A stretch of DNA of 64,000 bases from CAYQNU01 sp964419055 (lineage in GTDB: Bacteria; Bacteroidota; Bacteroidia; Flavobacteriales_D; Parvicellaceae), in assembly GCA_964419055.1 (NCBI GenBank), contig CAYQNU010000005.1, forward strand, positions 1-64,000, in the 5' to 3' direction. A model generated the notes under the pieces. That model ran no database searches. It saw nothing but the letters and a program-made list of their open reading frames with translations, and was not told where the DNA came from. Within the stretch, counting starts at the first letter, position 1; each line of letters starts with the position of its first letter. Below, piece after piece: positions 19,335 to 28,927 of this stretch. The translations under genes were made by a program, and so were the position numbers.

Positions 19335-20110
19335 ATCACTAATAGATAGCACAAATAGTAGTAATATGAAAACTTATCATCTCAATAAAAATCTTTGTAA
19401 ATCAGTGTAATCAACGGGCTAAAAAATCTCCCGAAGATAGCGCAAATAACGCAGATAGTAATAATCTAAAAACGTATTATCTCAAGAAAAAATCAGCGTA
19501 AATCAGCGAAATCAGTGGGCTATAACGTTTCCCGCAGATAGCGCAAATAACGCAGATAATTAAGCACGGAATAATACGGTTCTAATAAAGGAAATCAGCG
19601 AAAATCAGCGAAATCAGTGGGCTAAAACATCTCCCGCAGATGGCGCAGATAGCGCAGATATGAGTGATCTAAAAACTTATTATCTCAAGAAAAATCAGCG
19701 TAAATCAGCGAAATCAGCGGGCTAAAACGTTTCCCGCAGATAGCGCAAATAACGCAGATAGTAATAATCTAAAAACGTATTATCTCAAGAAAGAATCAGC
19801 GTAAATCAGTGTAATCAGCGGGCTAAAAAATCTAACGCAGATAGCGCAAATAACTCATATAATTAAGAGCAGAATAATACGGTTCTAATAAAAAAGAATA
19901 AACGAAAATCAACGGGCAAATTAATCTCCCGAAGATAGCGCAAATAACGCAGATAGTGATAATCTAAAAACGTATTATCTCAAGAAAGAATCAGCGTAAA
20001 TCAGCGTAATCAGCGGGCTAAAAAATCTCCCGAAGATAGCGCAGATAGTATTAATCTAAATACGTGTTATCCCAAGAAAAACCAACATCCATTAACACAA
20101 TCAGTTAGCA
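19335..20110. repeat. Tandem array of eight ~100-bp units with A-A-B order
   Basis: Eight units begin near 19335, 19430, 19531, 19633, 19733, 19834, 19928 and 20029 (spacing 94-102 bp). All share an opening like cccgcagatagcgcaaata and a closing aaatcagcg ... gggcta. Two middle types occur. Type A has taatctaaaaacgtattatc. Type B (19531 and 19834) has ggaataatacggttctaata. The order is A-A-B-A-A-B-A-A, giving a ~300-bp higher-order period. The last unit is degenerate. No reading frame runs through it. It is not a CRISPR because units are contiguous with no unique spacers. Confidence 0.92.
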
Positions 20111-20122
20111 AAAAGACTAAAA

Positions 20123-20641
20123 TTATTTTACTTTAGCAAAAGTATATTTTAGTTTACGTTCAAAACCATTGGTAATCCCCACCATATAAATATCCAATGA
20201 ATCGGTACCTTTTGGATGGTAACCTATTTTTTGAGGGAAATCGTGTGATTTATTTTCGAATAAATATTGATTTTGATCGATACCCTTAAATGGAAATCCA
20301 ATTACAGCTTGCCCAATTGGACGAGCAACATAAACAATTTGATCATCCGTTTTTACAATACTCAACATTTCAGTTAGCGTAGTATCAGTTCCTTTAATAA
20401 AATACCCTTTTCCACTAATGCTATCTGGAAAAACTTTCCATTCTTCAACAATGATTTGAGGCGGTGACTTAAATCCAAAAGTTTTGGAATCGACCCATTT
20501 TCCTTCAATCCAATGAAAATCTTCTAAATTCGCTTCCTTTGGATTGTTTGCAATATTTTCTTTATTAGCTTCAGGGTTTTCACAAGAAGTTACAAGTAGA
20601 ATTGAAATTAAAAAAGCGAAAGGTTTACTATTAAATTTCAT
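20123..20641 (-). CDS. DUF6265-like lipoprotein
   Basis: A 172-residue predicted lipoprotein. The signal peptide ends in a lipobox-like LVTSC (Cys 20), then an acidic, asparagine-rich linker, then a small beta-rich domain beginning FHWIEGKWVDS. The W-x-E-G-x-W start and the later VEEW fit the DUF6265 pattern as I remember it. Predicted to be anchored in the envelope; function unknown. Its start overlaps the end of rlmB by 11 bp on the same strand, so translation is probably coupled. Confidence 0.75.
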   Translation of the reverse strand: MKFNSKPFAFLISILLVTSCENPEANKENIANNPKEANLEDFHWIEGKWVDSKTFGFKSPPQIIVEEWKVFPDSISGKGYFIKGTDTTLTEMLSIVKTDDQIVYVARPIGQAVIGFPFKGIDQNQYLFENKSHDFPQKIGYHPKGTDSLDIYMVGITNGFERKLKYTFAKVK

Positions 20642-21428
20642 GATTGGCTTTTCGTTGTTTGTTTATTTCATACATTACAATGGCTGCCGAAACAGCTACG
20701 TTAAAAGATTCTATTGTTCCATACATAGGAATTTTTACCCTTTTGTCACACATTTTTAAATACTCAGGCGAAATGCCTTCCTCTTCATTTCCCATTATCA
20801 CCGTAATAGGACCCGAAAATGTGGCCTCAGTCAAACAGTCTTCTGTTTTTTCTGTGCATCCAACGATGGTTACTCCACTATCTTTTAAAAATTGAATGGT
20901 GTTTTTTAAATTCATTTCTCTACAAACAGGAAGTTTATTCAACGCTCCGGCTGAAGATTTTACAGCATCGGCATTTATCATACCTGTGCCTCTAGAAGGT
21001 ACAATCAGAGCATGAACATTATTGATTTCTGCACTTCGTGCTATAGAACCAATATTTCGTACATCCGTTAATCGATCCAAAATAAAAAGAAAGGGAGATT
21101 CTCCGTTTTCAAAAATAGTGGGTAAAATATCTTCTGTAAATTGATAGGCAATGGGCGAAACAAAAGCAATTACTCCTTGATGATTTTTACGGGTTATTTG
21201 ATTCAGCTTTTGAATAGGTACCGTTTGAATAATTAAACTTTTATCACTAATTATACCTTTCAGTTCTTTGTATAATTCGTTTTGTATCCCTTGTTGAATC
21301 ATCAATTTGTTAATAGGTCTATCTGCTTGAATAGCTTCTATTACAGCTCGTGTTCCGTAAATAAAATCTTCTTCAATTTTAGGTGTCGAAGAAAAACGAT
21401 TAGTAGCGCGCGGGTTAAATGATTCCAT
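20631..21428 (-). CDS. rlmB: 23S rRNA 2'-O-methyltransferase RlmB (SpoU/TrmH family)
   Basis: A 265-residue SpoU methyltransferase. An N-terminal L30e-like RNA-binding domain (about 20-95) is followed by the knotted catalytic domain. Motif 1 is LTDVRNIGSIARSAE, motif 2 is IMGNEEEGIS, and motif 3 is IPMYGTIESFNVAVSAAI. RlmB methylates G2251 of 23S rRNA, but TrmH-family relatives with other targets look alike, so the site is inferred. It is the first gene of a two-gene unit with the lipoprotein. Confidence 0.92.
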   Translation of the reverse strand: MESFNPRATNRFSSTPKIEEDFIYGTRAVIEAIQADRPINKLMIQQGIQNELYKELKGIISDKSLIIQTVPIQKLNQITRKNHQGVIAFVSPIAYQFTEDILPTIFENGESPFLFILDRLTDVRNIGSIARSAEINNVHALIVPSRGTGMINADAVKSSAGALNKLPVCREMNLKNTIQFLKDSGVTIVGCTEKTEDCLTEATFSGPITVIMGNEEEGISPEYLKMCDKRVKIPMYGTIESFNVAVSAAIVMYEINKQRKANHEI

Positions 21429-21496
21429 TTAATATTATATTGAAGTGACTTTAGTTTGTGCAAAAATACTTCTTTTTACGGTTTATTTTTGTTTTA

Positions 21497-21531
21497 TTGA
21501 GTTCTTATTTCGCATTCCGACTTTATATTTG
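21497..21531 (+). promoter_or_regulatory. Candidate promoter of the AsmA-like gene
   Basis: TTG at 21497-21499 and TATATTTG at 21524-21531 match the Bacteroidota -33/-7 elements with a 24-base spacing, slightly long. The element is 21 bases upstream of the chosen ATG at 21553. This supports that start over the longer frame from 21445. Confidence 0.5.
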
Positions 21532-21552
21532 TACACGATTAACTTAATAAGG

Positions 21553-24500
21553 ATGAAATTTTTAAAAAGCAAAAAATTCTGGAAGCGACTAATAATTTGG
21601 TTGATAGTCATTCCTATATTCCTATTTTCATTGTTAATTGGTATTTTATTTTGGAAACAAGATGCAATAGTTCAGGAGTTAATAACCACCTTAAATAAAG
21701 ATTTTAAGGGTCAATTTGAACTTAAAGGAAGTCATATTTCACCCTTCGCCAATTTTCCCTACATTTCTATTGATTTGGAGGAATTGACTTTATATGAAGA
21801 TAAAACTAAAACGGGTACACCTGTTATTGACATTCACGATGTGTATGTTGGATTTGATATATGGACATTAATTACTGGTAATTTTGAAATAAAGGCCATT
21901 AAATTAAAAGATGGTTCCATTAATTTGATTCAACATTTGGATGGAGAGTTAAATATTTCTAAAGCTTTGGCCACAGAAAAAGAAATTGAAAGTGCTGAGG
22001 AAGAATTTCACTTAGACCTAAAAGCTATTGATTTAGATCATATAGACATTAATAAATACAACGAATCCAATAAATTGTATTTGGATATGTATGTAACTGA
22101 TGCTCACACTAAATTTAAGACTTCCGATGTTGGTGTATCTGTATTTTTGGATTCAAAATTTGAAATTACTGCAATCGACAATGGAGATACAACCTTCATT
22201 AAGCACAAACATTTTGATTTACAAACTCAAATAGACTTTATTAATGAAACGCAAATATTGGAAATTCAACCTTCTGAAGTAGCATTGGAAGGTGCTGTTT
22301 TTAATGCCGAAGGTACTATTGACTTTGATGATGACGTTAATTTAGATTTAAAATTCAATGGTTCAAAACCTAATTTTGATTTATTTATCGCTTTAGCCCC
22401 AGAAGAATTAATTCCTACTTTGAAAAAATACGATAATAAGGGTAAAGTATATTTTGAAGCCATTGTAAAAGGTAAGTCAGCCAATGGACACAATCCTTTA
22501 ATTGACGCTACATTTGGTTGTGAAGACGCTTTTTTCTCGAATACTACAAATCTTAAAAAGTTAGATGATTTGCAATTTAAAGGTCATTTTACGAATGGTG
22601 AAAAACGCAATCCAAGTACAATGGAATTTTCATTGATGGATTTTTCTGCCAAACCTGAAGCGGGTGTATTTAGTGGTAATCTTATTGTAAAAAACTTTGA
22701 TTCTCCTGAAATAGATTTGCAGTTAATATCGGATTTTCAGTTGGAATTTTTGGCCAACTTTTTCAACTTATCAGATTTAAAAAATTTGAAAGGTGGAGTA
22801 AAATTAACTATGAATTTTAAAGACATCATTGATTTGGAAAATCCTGAAAGAAGTATTGAAAAATTAAATGAATCCTATTATACAGAATTAAAAGTAACCG
22901 ATTTAAGTTTTGGAACAGACGCGTTTCATTTACCTCTTAAGGACTTAGATTTATATGTCAAAATGGATGGACACGAAGCGGATATTGACTATTGCAACAT
23001 CAAAATTGGAACGTCCGATATCAGTATAAAAGGATTAATTGATGATTTGCCGGCTATATTGCATCACTCTGATTTGGAGGTGTTGACTCATTTGGATATT
23101 ACATCTAACTATCTAGATTTTTATGAACTAACGGATTCAAAAGCTGAGGGCAATGTGCCTTTTGATGAGCAAATAACAGATTTAAAATTGGGGCTTTCAT
23201 TTAAAAGTTCTGCTCGAGCTTTTACAGAATCTCCTAATCTACCAATTGGTGAGTTCTTCATTGATAATTTGTATGCTAAAATGAAGCATTATCCGCACAC
23301 GTTGCATGATTTTCATGCCGATTTAATGATAGAAGATCACGATTTCAAAATAATTGATTTTAAAGGGATGATTGATAAAAGTGACTTTCATTTTAATGGG
23401 CGTTTAAATAATTATAATCTTTGGTTTGAAAACGATCCCAAGGGAGATACTAAAATAGAGTTTTTATTAGATTCAAAACTGTTACAGTTGGAGGATGTCT
23501 TTTCATACGGTGGTGAGAATTTTGTTCCTGAAGATTATCGTCACGAAGAATTTAAGAATATTAAAATACACGGTTATGCCGATTTACATTTTTCTAATGG
23601 TCTAAAATCAGCCGATGTTTATCTCGATCAATTTGATGCCACCATGAAAATTCATCCCATGCGATTCGAAAATTTTAAGGGAAGAGTGCATGTTGAAGAT
23701 GAGCATCTTACCCTTGAAAAATTTGGAGGTAAAATTGGAAAATCATCATTTGAATGTGATTTGACGTATTATTATGGAGAAAATAAAGCCATAAAAAAGA
23801 AGGATAATAAATTGTACTTAAAATCATCTAATCTTGATTTTGATCAATTATTTAATTACAATCCACCACCACCCTCAAAGACCGTTACTCCGGCCGACCA
23901 CGAAGCCGTTTTTAATATTTATGATTTACCTTTTCCAGAGATGTCATTTGAGTTGGATATCAAGCATTTGAATTACCATAGGTATATGATATCTAATTTT
24001 AAAACAAAATTACGAACTCAAGAAAACCACTATTTATACATCGATACGTTGTCGATGCATTTAGCTGGTGGTGATATGTACATGAAAGGTTATTTCAATG
24101 GTTCAAATCCCAAATTGATTTATTTAAACCCAACCGTACGAATGAAAAATATTGATTTAGATAAATTGATGTTTAAGTTTGAAAACTTTGGACAAGATTA
24201 TTTGGTTTCAGAAAATCTCCACGGAAAACTAAATGGTAAAATTTGGGGTAAAATACATATGCACCCGGATTTAATTCCCATTATTGACGATTCAGAAATT
24301 CACATGGATATTGATGTTATGAGTGGGAAATTGGAGAATTATGGACCTATGGAAGCGCTGTCTGACTATTTTAAAGACAAAAACCTTACTAAAATTATAT
24401 TTGATACGTTGTCCAATCACATTGATATGAAAAATGGAGTAATGACCATTCCCAAAATGACGGTGAATAGTTCACTAGGATTCATAGAAATTTCGGGCAA

Positions 24501-24732
24501 ACAAGACACTAATTATAATATGGAATATTACATTAGAATTCCAATGAAATTAGTGACCGATGCGGGTAAATCAAAATTGTTTGGCAAAAAAGAAGGGGAG
24601 GTTGACCCCGAACAGGAAGATGAAATTATTTATAAGGACGAAAGTAAAAAAACGAAATACATCAATTTAAAAATAACTGGTGATGCCGAAAATTATAAAA
24701 TCACCTTGGGAAAAGATAAAAGCGGGGGATAG
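21553..24732 (+). CDS. AsmA-family envelope protein
   Basis: A 1059-residue protein with one N-terminal membrane helix (about 10-32) and a very long beta-rich body. An AsmA-type N-terminal domain is followed by a C-terminal AsmA_2-like region (about 850-1010). AsmA/TamB-like proteins span the periplasm and are thought to move phospholipid to the outer membrane; that role is inferred here. I chose ATG 21553, preceded by AAGG, rather than the frame from 21445. The last ~160 bp occur again at 28041-28202, beyond the following glycan operon. Confidence 0.85.
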   Translation: MKFLKSKKFWKRLIIWLIVIPIFLFSLLIGILFWKQDAIVQELITTLNKDFKGQFELKGSHISPFANFPYISIDLEELTLYEDKTKTGTPVIDIHDVYVGFDIWTLITGNFEIKAIKLKDGSINLIQHLDGELNISKALATEKEIESAEEEFHLDLKAIDLDHIDINKYNESNKLYLDMYVTDAHTKFKTSDVGVSVFLDSKFEITAIDNGDTTFIKHKHFDLQTQIDFINETQILEIQPSEVALEGAVFNAEGTIDFDDDVNLDLKFNGSKPNFDLFIALAPEELIPTLKKYDNKGKVYFEAIVKGKSANGHNPLIDATFGCEDAFFSNTTNLKKLDDLQFKGHFTNGEKRNPSTMEFSLMDFSAKPEAGVFSGNLIVKNFDSPEIDLQLISDFQLEFLANFFNLSDLKNLKGGVKLTMNFKDIIDLENPERSIEKLNESYYTELKVTDLSFGTDAFHLPLKDLDLYVKMDGHEADIDYCNIKIGTSDISIKGLIDDLPAILHHSDLEVLTHLDITSNYLDFYELTDSKAEGNVPFDEQITDLKLGLSFKSSARAFTESPNLPIGEFFIDNLYAKMKHYPHTLHDFHADLMIEDHDFKIIDFKGMIDKSDFHFNGRLNNYNLWFENDPKGDTKIEFLLDSKLLQLEDVFSYGGENFVPEDYRHEEFKNIKIHGYADLHFSNGLKSADVYLDQFDATMKIHPMRFENFKGRVHVEDEHLTLEKFGGKIGKSSFECDLTYYYGENKAIKKKDNKLYLKSSNLDFDQLFNYNPPPPSKTVTPADHEAVFNIYDLPFPEMSFELDIKHLNYHRYMISNFKTKLRTQENHYLYIDTLSMHLAGGDMYMKGYFNGSNPKLIYLNPTVRMKNIDLDKLMFKFENFGQDYLVSENLHGKLNGKIWGKIHMHPDLIPIIDDSEIHMDIDVMSGKLENYGPMEALSDYFKDKNLTKIIFDTLSNHIDMKNGVMTIPKMTVNSSLGFIEISGKQDTNYNMEYYIRIPMKLVTDAGKSKLFGKKEGEVDPEQEDEIIYKDESKKTKYINLKITGDAENYKITLGKDKSGG

Positions 24733-24733
24733 G
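24571..24733. repeat. Direct repeat, left copy (3' end of the AsmA gene)
   Basis: Bases 24571-24733 align without gaps to 28041-28203 at a constant offset of 3470. Apart from two mismatches at the very left edge, I count six base differences giving five codon changes, of which four are synonymous and one is Glu to Asp. Similarity ends exactly one base after the stop codon. Confidence 0.95.
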
Positions 24734-24756
24734 TTAACTGAAGATTTTAAATAATA

Positions 24757-25962
24757 TCATAAACTTTTAAAAAAATCAATGGTTTGTTCACCTACTTTTT
24801 TTAAGTCAAAATGTTGTTGGGCCAATTGACTAGATTGTTCAGATAGTTTTTTTCTTAATTCAATGGAATTAATACAATTTAATAAATGCTGCACAAACAT
24901 TTCAGGGTCATCAGCAATCAATATTGTGTTGTTGGAGTTAGGAATCCCTTGTGCTCCAATTTGTGTTGAAATGACTACTTTTCCGAGTGCCAAAGCTTCA
25001 ATAATTTTTACTCGAATACCACTTCCAGACAATAACGGCACAATCAGAATGCTTTTATCTTTTTGATATTCCCAAGCATTCTCTACTTCTCCATCTACAA
25101 TTAGGTTTTTATTTTCTAAATCATAAATCCATTTAGGCATTTTTTTTCCTGCAAGATGAATCTGGATAGTTGGTATTTTTTTGACCAAAAGTGGCAAAAT
25201 ATGCTCAATAAACCATTTTATTGCTTGTTCATTTGGCCGCCAATCCATTGAACCTAAATGATAAATTTTTAATTCACTTGGGACAGCAGTATTAGCTATT
25301 TCAGACCTAAATAATTTTTCGAAATCAAATCCTATTGGTACAACAGTTGAAGGTTTGAGAAGTCCTAAATTTTTATATGTTTGATTATCTTTTTCAGTTA
25401 AGTTAATGATTCCATCAACTTTATTGAGTTGGGTTAATTCGAATTGAGTTAATCTTTTTGCTGCAAGTGAAATATAAAATTTTTCGAAAAATCGGGCTTT
25501 GTTTTTTAAGTATGAATTCCAAATTTCGAATTCAACATTTTGAGCTCTTAAAATTATATTCCCTTTAAAAATGGGATGTATTGCATCAATGTATAAGCAT
25601 AAGTACAAGTGTTCTAAGAGTATGATATCGTACGTTTCTGTTTCAATTATTTGTATGAGTTTCTTTTCAAACACCTTTGAATAGAATCGTTGTACGAAGT
25701 ATGAATGTTTCGAAAATATATTAATCATTAGTGGGAATAAACGAACCTTAGTATTTACTTGTATGCTTTCAAAACGTGTTGCTTTTAAATAGGTATTTGG
25801 CAGCATATCTTGGTTTACAAAATTTAAAGTAGGATTAATGGCAACCACTTTTAATGAAACATTAGGTTGTTTTAATAAACTGAGAGCACTATTATATATT
25901 GAATATTCTCCACCATCTTTTAGGGGATAGGGCATTTTGTAACATACTTGTAGTATTTTCAT
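24757..25962 (-). CDS. Family 4-like glycosyltransferase
   Basis: A 401-residue GT-B glycosyltransferase. The C-terminal donor-binding domain shows LSGSGIRVKIIEALALGKVV (about 318-337) followed by STQIGAQGI, and the linker VPIGFDFEKLF. Sugar donor and acceptor cannot be read. It is the last gene of a three-gene minus-strand operon, 9 bp after the GT2 gene. The operon most likely builds a surface polysaccharide or glycolipid. Confidence 0.9.
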   Translation of the reverse strand: MKILQVCYKMPYPLKDGGEYSIYNSALSLLKQPNVSLKVVAINPTLNFVNQDMLPNTYLKATRFESIQVNTKVRLFPLMINIFSKHSYFVQRFYSKVFEKKLIQIIETETYDIILLEHLYLCLYIDAIHPIFKGNIILRAQNVEFEIWNSYLKNKARFFEKFYISLAAKRLTQFELTQLNKVDGIINLTEKDNQTYKNLGLLKPSTVVPIGFDFEKLFRSEIANTAVPSELKIYHLGSMDWRPNEQAIKWFIEHILPLLVKKIPTIQIHLAGKKMPKWIYDLENKNLIVDGEVENAWEYQKDKSILIVPLLSGSGIRVKIIEALALGKVVISTQIGAQGIPNSNNTILIADDPEMFVQHLLNCINSIELRKKLSEQSSQLAQQHFDLKKVGEQTIDFFKSL

Positions 25963-25971
25963 CGGATTATC

Positions 25972-27084
25972 TTATTTTGATGATAACTTTTGCCATTCAT
26001 TTGATTGTTCTTTTTTAATAAAAAACGATAAGGTAGCAGTCATAAAATAGAAGTTAACCCTCCATATGAGGAATAATTCTTTTCTAGTTTTTTTAATAAA
26101 CAATAAAAGAAGAATCAGAATAACAACAAATATCAATATGAATGATTGTTTATACCAAAGTAACAAACTGACTGAACTGAAAAAAAACAATATGAACATA
26201 AACGGTAATAACAGTTTATTGTATTTATAGGTTATAAAACGGATGAAAGTGAGAAAAGGAAGCTGACGTATAAATGAACCGTGACGTGTTAAGAAAATCA
26301 ATAATCCTCGTGTGAGTCTTTTAATGCGTTCTTCTTTATAATAATCATCAAAATGAATATCATAAATTTCTGCTTGCGGCTCTTGAATGAGTATATTATT
26401 TTGGATCAATGTAGACACTACAATATATAAGTCATCAAATAATAAATCAGACGGTATTTCACGATAAACGGACTTTCGTTGAGCATATAGAGCTCCAAAA
26501 ACATTCAAACTGGATGTATATTGACTTTCTCTAAGTGCAATTTGATTTAATGTATTACGAAAAAATGAAGGTTCATGGTTATTTTTTGTATCTATTAACG
26601 TGCAACTAACTGTTCCAATGGATGGATCATTAAAATGTTTTATCAAATGCTGAATGGATTTTTTACGCATAGTTTGTCGACAATCACTGAATACAATAAT
26701 TTCGTGTTCAGCATAATTCATGGCCAAATTTACCGACTTAATTTTTGAAAATCTATAAGGTATTAAAATCACTTTTACATGATCTAAATGAATATAATCA
26801 TTCAATAGTTCATTAGTATTATCTGTACTGCCTCCCGAAACTATAATTAACTGTGAACCTGGTATCCATTCATTGGGGTCAAGCAATGAATCTACTTTTT
26901 GTTTGATGTAATTTTCTTCATTGTAACAAGCAATTATAATGGTAACAGGGGCATAATAGTCCATATGTTTTGAAGGGTTTTTCTTGCAAAATAGGACATG
27001 TAAACTGCTCCAAAATGGGTATGAAAGAGTAAAAACTATGATTACAACGGAAAAATATAATATGCACCAACAAAAGAATATCAT
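25972..27084 (-). CDS. Membrane-bound family 2 glycosyltransferase
   Basis: A 370-residue protein. An N-terminal membrane helix (about 1-25) precedes a GT-A domain with IIACYNEENYIKQKV (about 48-62), the acidic FSDCRQ near 132 and the acceptor-side RLTRG near 255. Two or more C-terminal helices (about 290-355) follow. The plan resembles polysaccharide synthases of the NodC/BcsA/PgaC group, but the Q/RxxRW motif is not obvious; RLTRG stands in that area. It lies between the deacetylase and the GT4. Confidence 0.87.
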   Translation of the reverse strand: MIFFCWCILYFSVVIIVFTLSYPFWSSLHVLFCKKNPSKHMDYYAPVTIIIACYNEENYIKQKVDSLLDPNEWIPGSQLIIVSGGSTDNTNELLNDYIHLDHVKVILIPYRFSKIKSVNLAMNYAEHEIIVFSDCRQTMRKKSIQHLIKHFNDPSIGTVSCTLIDTKNNHEPSFFRNTLNQIALRESQYTSSLNVFGALYAQRKSVYREIPSDLLFDDLYIVVSTLIQNNILIQEPQAEIYDIHFDDYYKEERIKRLTRGLLIFLTRHGSFIRQLPFLTFIRFITYKYNKLLLPFMFILFFFSSVSLLLWYKQSFILIFVVILILLLLFIKKTRKELFLIWRVNFYFMTATLSFFIKKEQSNEWQKLSSK

Positions 27085-27094
27085 AAGTTAATTA

Positions 27095-27844
27095 TTAATT
27101 AATAAAATTGTAAAACTTTAATAAATTGAATTTGCATTCTGATAACCAGCTTTTGTATAGTAAAAAGAACTTGTTTCCATTTAAGATTCTCTCAAAATCC
27201 TTTGAGGATGTTTTACTTTTTATATTCCAACGATGTAATATTTTTGATTGTTTATGAGAGTTAATTTTTGTTTTTGTAGTGAGAACTGTATTATAATAAA
27301 TGGTAATTTCAGAGGTAATTTTATTCGAATAAAGACCATAAGGTATGGCGAATATTGAAATGGGTTGTTGCAAATTTTGTTCAATTTTTTCTTTTGAATC
27401 TCTTATTTCTGCTTTAATCTCATTCCATTTTTGGTTAATTAAAAGTGTATGAGAGACGCCATGAGAGCCTATTTCAAATTGATTCAGTTGGATTTCTTTT
27501 AGTTGTTGCCATGATAATTTATTTGAGTTATCAATGGCATTTAAATATGGATAAAAAGATGCCGTAAAATTAAATTCTTTTAAAAGGGGTAGTGCCAATG
27601 TATAATCGGATTGGTTAGCATCATCAAATGTTATATGTATAGCTAAATTTCCATTGAATTTTACGTTATACCAAGATTCAAGACTAACTACCGGAATTCT
27701 TGATCTTTGAATAATTTCAAACTGATTTTTTATTTGATTAAGGGTTACGGCAAATGGAGATTTATGAATTTTAGTGTCCAAATTTGAATTAATTATTTGA
27801 TGATAATTGATTATAAGGAGCTTTTTTTTAGTTTTTTTGTTCAA
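27095..27844 (-). CDS. Polysaccharide deacetylase family protein
   Basis: A 249-residue NodB-like carbohydrate esterase 4. The metal/catalytic motif TFDDANQSD lies at about 72-80, and the metal-binding IGSHGVSHTLL (HxxxH) near 125. No signal peptide is visible, so it may act in the cytoplasm or at the inner membrane face. The start is TTG at 27844. As first gene of the operon, it suggests the polymer contains N-acetylated sugars that are partly deacetylated; this is inference. Confidence 0.85.
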   Translation of the reverse strand: MNKKTKKKLLIINYHQIINSNLDTKIHKSPFAVTLNQIKNQFEIIQRSRIPVVSLESWYNVKFNGNLAIHITFDDANQSDYTLALPLLKEFNFTASFYPYLNAIDNSNKLSWQQLKEIQLNQFEIGSHGVSHTLLINQKWNEIKAEIRDSKEKIEQNLQQPISIFAIPYGLYSNKITSEITIYYNTVLTTKTKINSHKQSKILHRWNIKSKTSSKDFERILNGNKFFLLYKSWLSECKFNLLKFYNFIN

Positions 27845-28040
27845 TTTAATTCGGATTTAAACAAATTTGATGTAAGGATACAAATTGCAATGTTAAGTTG
27901 CCTCAATTTATTTTTTTTTGAAAACTAGTTATTCAAAAGTAACTTTAATTGCGCTAATTTTCGTTAAATGTCATTTGTTTTTTATGCATTTATTTTTGAA
28001 TGTTATACAATTTCTTTCTTTTAATTTTTATTCTTGCAAA

Positions 28041-28203
28041 TTAAGATTGTTTGGTAAAAAAGAAGGGGAGGTTGACCCCGAACAGGAAGATGAAATTATA
28101 TATAAGGATGATAGTAAAAAAACGAAATACATCAATTTAAAAATAACTGGTGATGCCGAAAATTATAAAATCACCTTGGGAAAAGATAAAAGTGGGGGAT
28201 AGG
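28041..28203. repeat. Direct repeat, right copy (orphan 3' end of an AsmA gene)
   Basis: The last 53 codons plus stop of the AsmA gene are present again, in frame, in the same orientation and 3470 bp away. The upstream 120 bases show no AsmA-like coding sequence, so this is an orphan 3' fragment. An open frame from 27918 reads through it by chance. The two copies bracket the deacetylase-GT2-GT4 operon. Confidence 0.95.
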
Positions 28204-28207
28204 GGAG

Positions 28208-28894
28208 TTAATTAAATTGAAAGGTTAATACCTTTGATTCATAATTATAAATGATGTTCACTTTATTGGTTTCCATAAATCGTATCTGAAAATTTAAAAT
28301 TTCATCCTCAATGGAGCTTTTTGATACTAAAAATTGTGAAATAAAATTAGTTTCATCATTTTTGTAAATCACGATGGAATACTTTTTATTGTTTTTTTTG
28401 ATAGAATGGCATGTGTTAGAAAGTACGCTGTAATTATCACCTAAATAACATATTAAACTGTCATTAATAGGTAATCCTCTCACTTCAAAAGTAAATTTAG
28501 TTCTATTTAAGGTTTTAATTCGATTTTCATCAAGGTTTGAGGAATTTTTCATTTTTGCATATTCATTTTCAGAGACCAAATCAAATCCTTCATTGCAACA
28601 TCCACCTTTAAAATAATAAGTTTTAGCGGGTTTGAAACGTGTTAAAATAGTGTTTTTAATTTTATGGTTAATGTCGCAAAATTGAATAGTGTTAACTAAT
28701 GGATAATGAGTTTTTATTTTAAAAATTGAACTAGTATTATCATAACGTTCACCATTAATTATCCAATAATAATTCTTTTTTGGATGTGATGTTTTCAAAA
28801 TACTTTTATCCAAAATAATTTCACATGAATTGCTTTTTTGAGCTAAAACACAATGATATCCAACACAAAATAATAGGATCAAAATATTTATCAT
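28208..28894 (-). CDS. Hypothetical secreted protein
   Basis: About 228 residues with a signal peptide (MINILILLFCVGYHCVLAQ) and a body with scattered cysteines, including FKGGCCNEGFD. I do not recognise a domain. I preferred ATG 28894 over the TTG two codons upstream. It lies 33 bp downstream of the GldJ/GldK-like gene on the same strand and could be translated from the same mRNA. Confidence 0.65.
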   Translation of the reverse strand: MINILILLFCVGYHCVLAQKSNSCEIILDKSILKTSHPKKNYYWIINGERYDNTSSIFKIKTHYPLVNTIQFCDINHKIKNTILTRFKPAKTYYFKGGCCNEGFDLVSENEYAKMKNSSNLDENRIKTLNRTKFTFEVRGLPINDSLICYLGDNYSVLSNTCHSIKKNNKKYSIVIYKNDETNFISQFLVSKSSIEDEILNFQIRFMETNKVNIIYNYESKVLTFQFN

Positions 28895-28927
28895 AATCAA
28901 TAAATGATCAAATTAGAAAAAGATACA

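Noticed and set aside
19335..20110. CRISPR array
   Set aside because: Units are ~100 bp, imperfect and contiguous, with no unique spacers and no cas genes.
27918..28202. A 94-codon open frame ending in the duplicated AsmA tail
   Set aside because: Its first 40 codons have no AsmA similarity and no credible start signal; it reads into the orphan repeat by chance, so I annotate the repeat rather than a gene.
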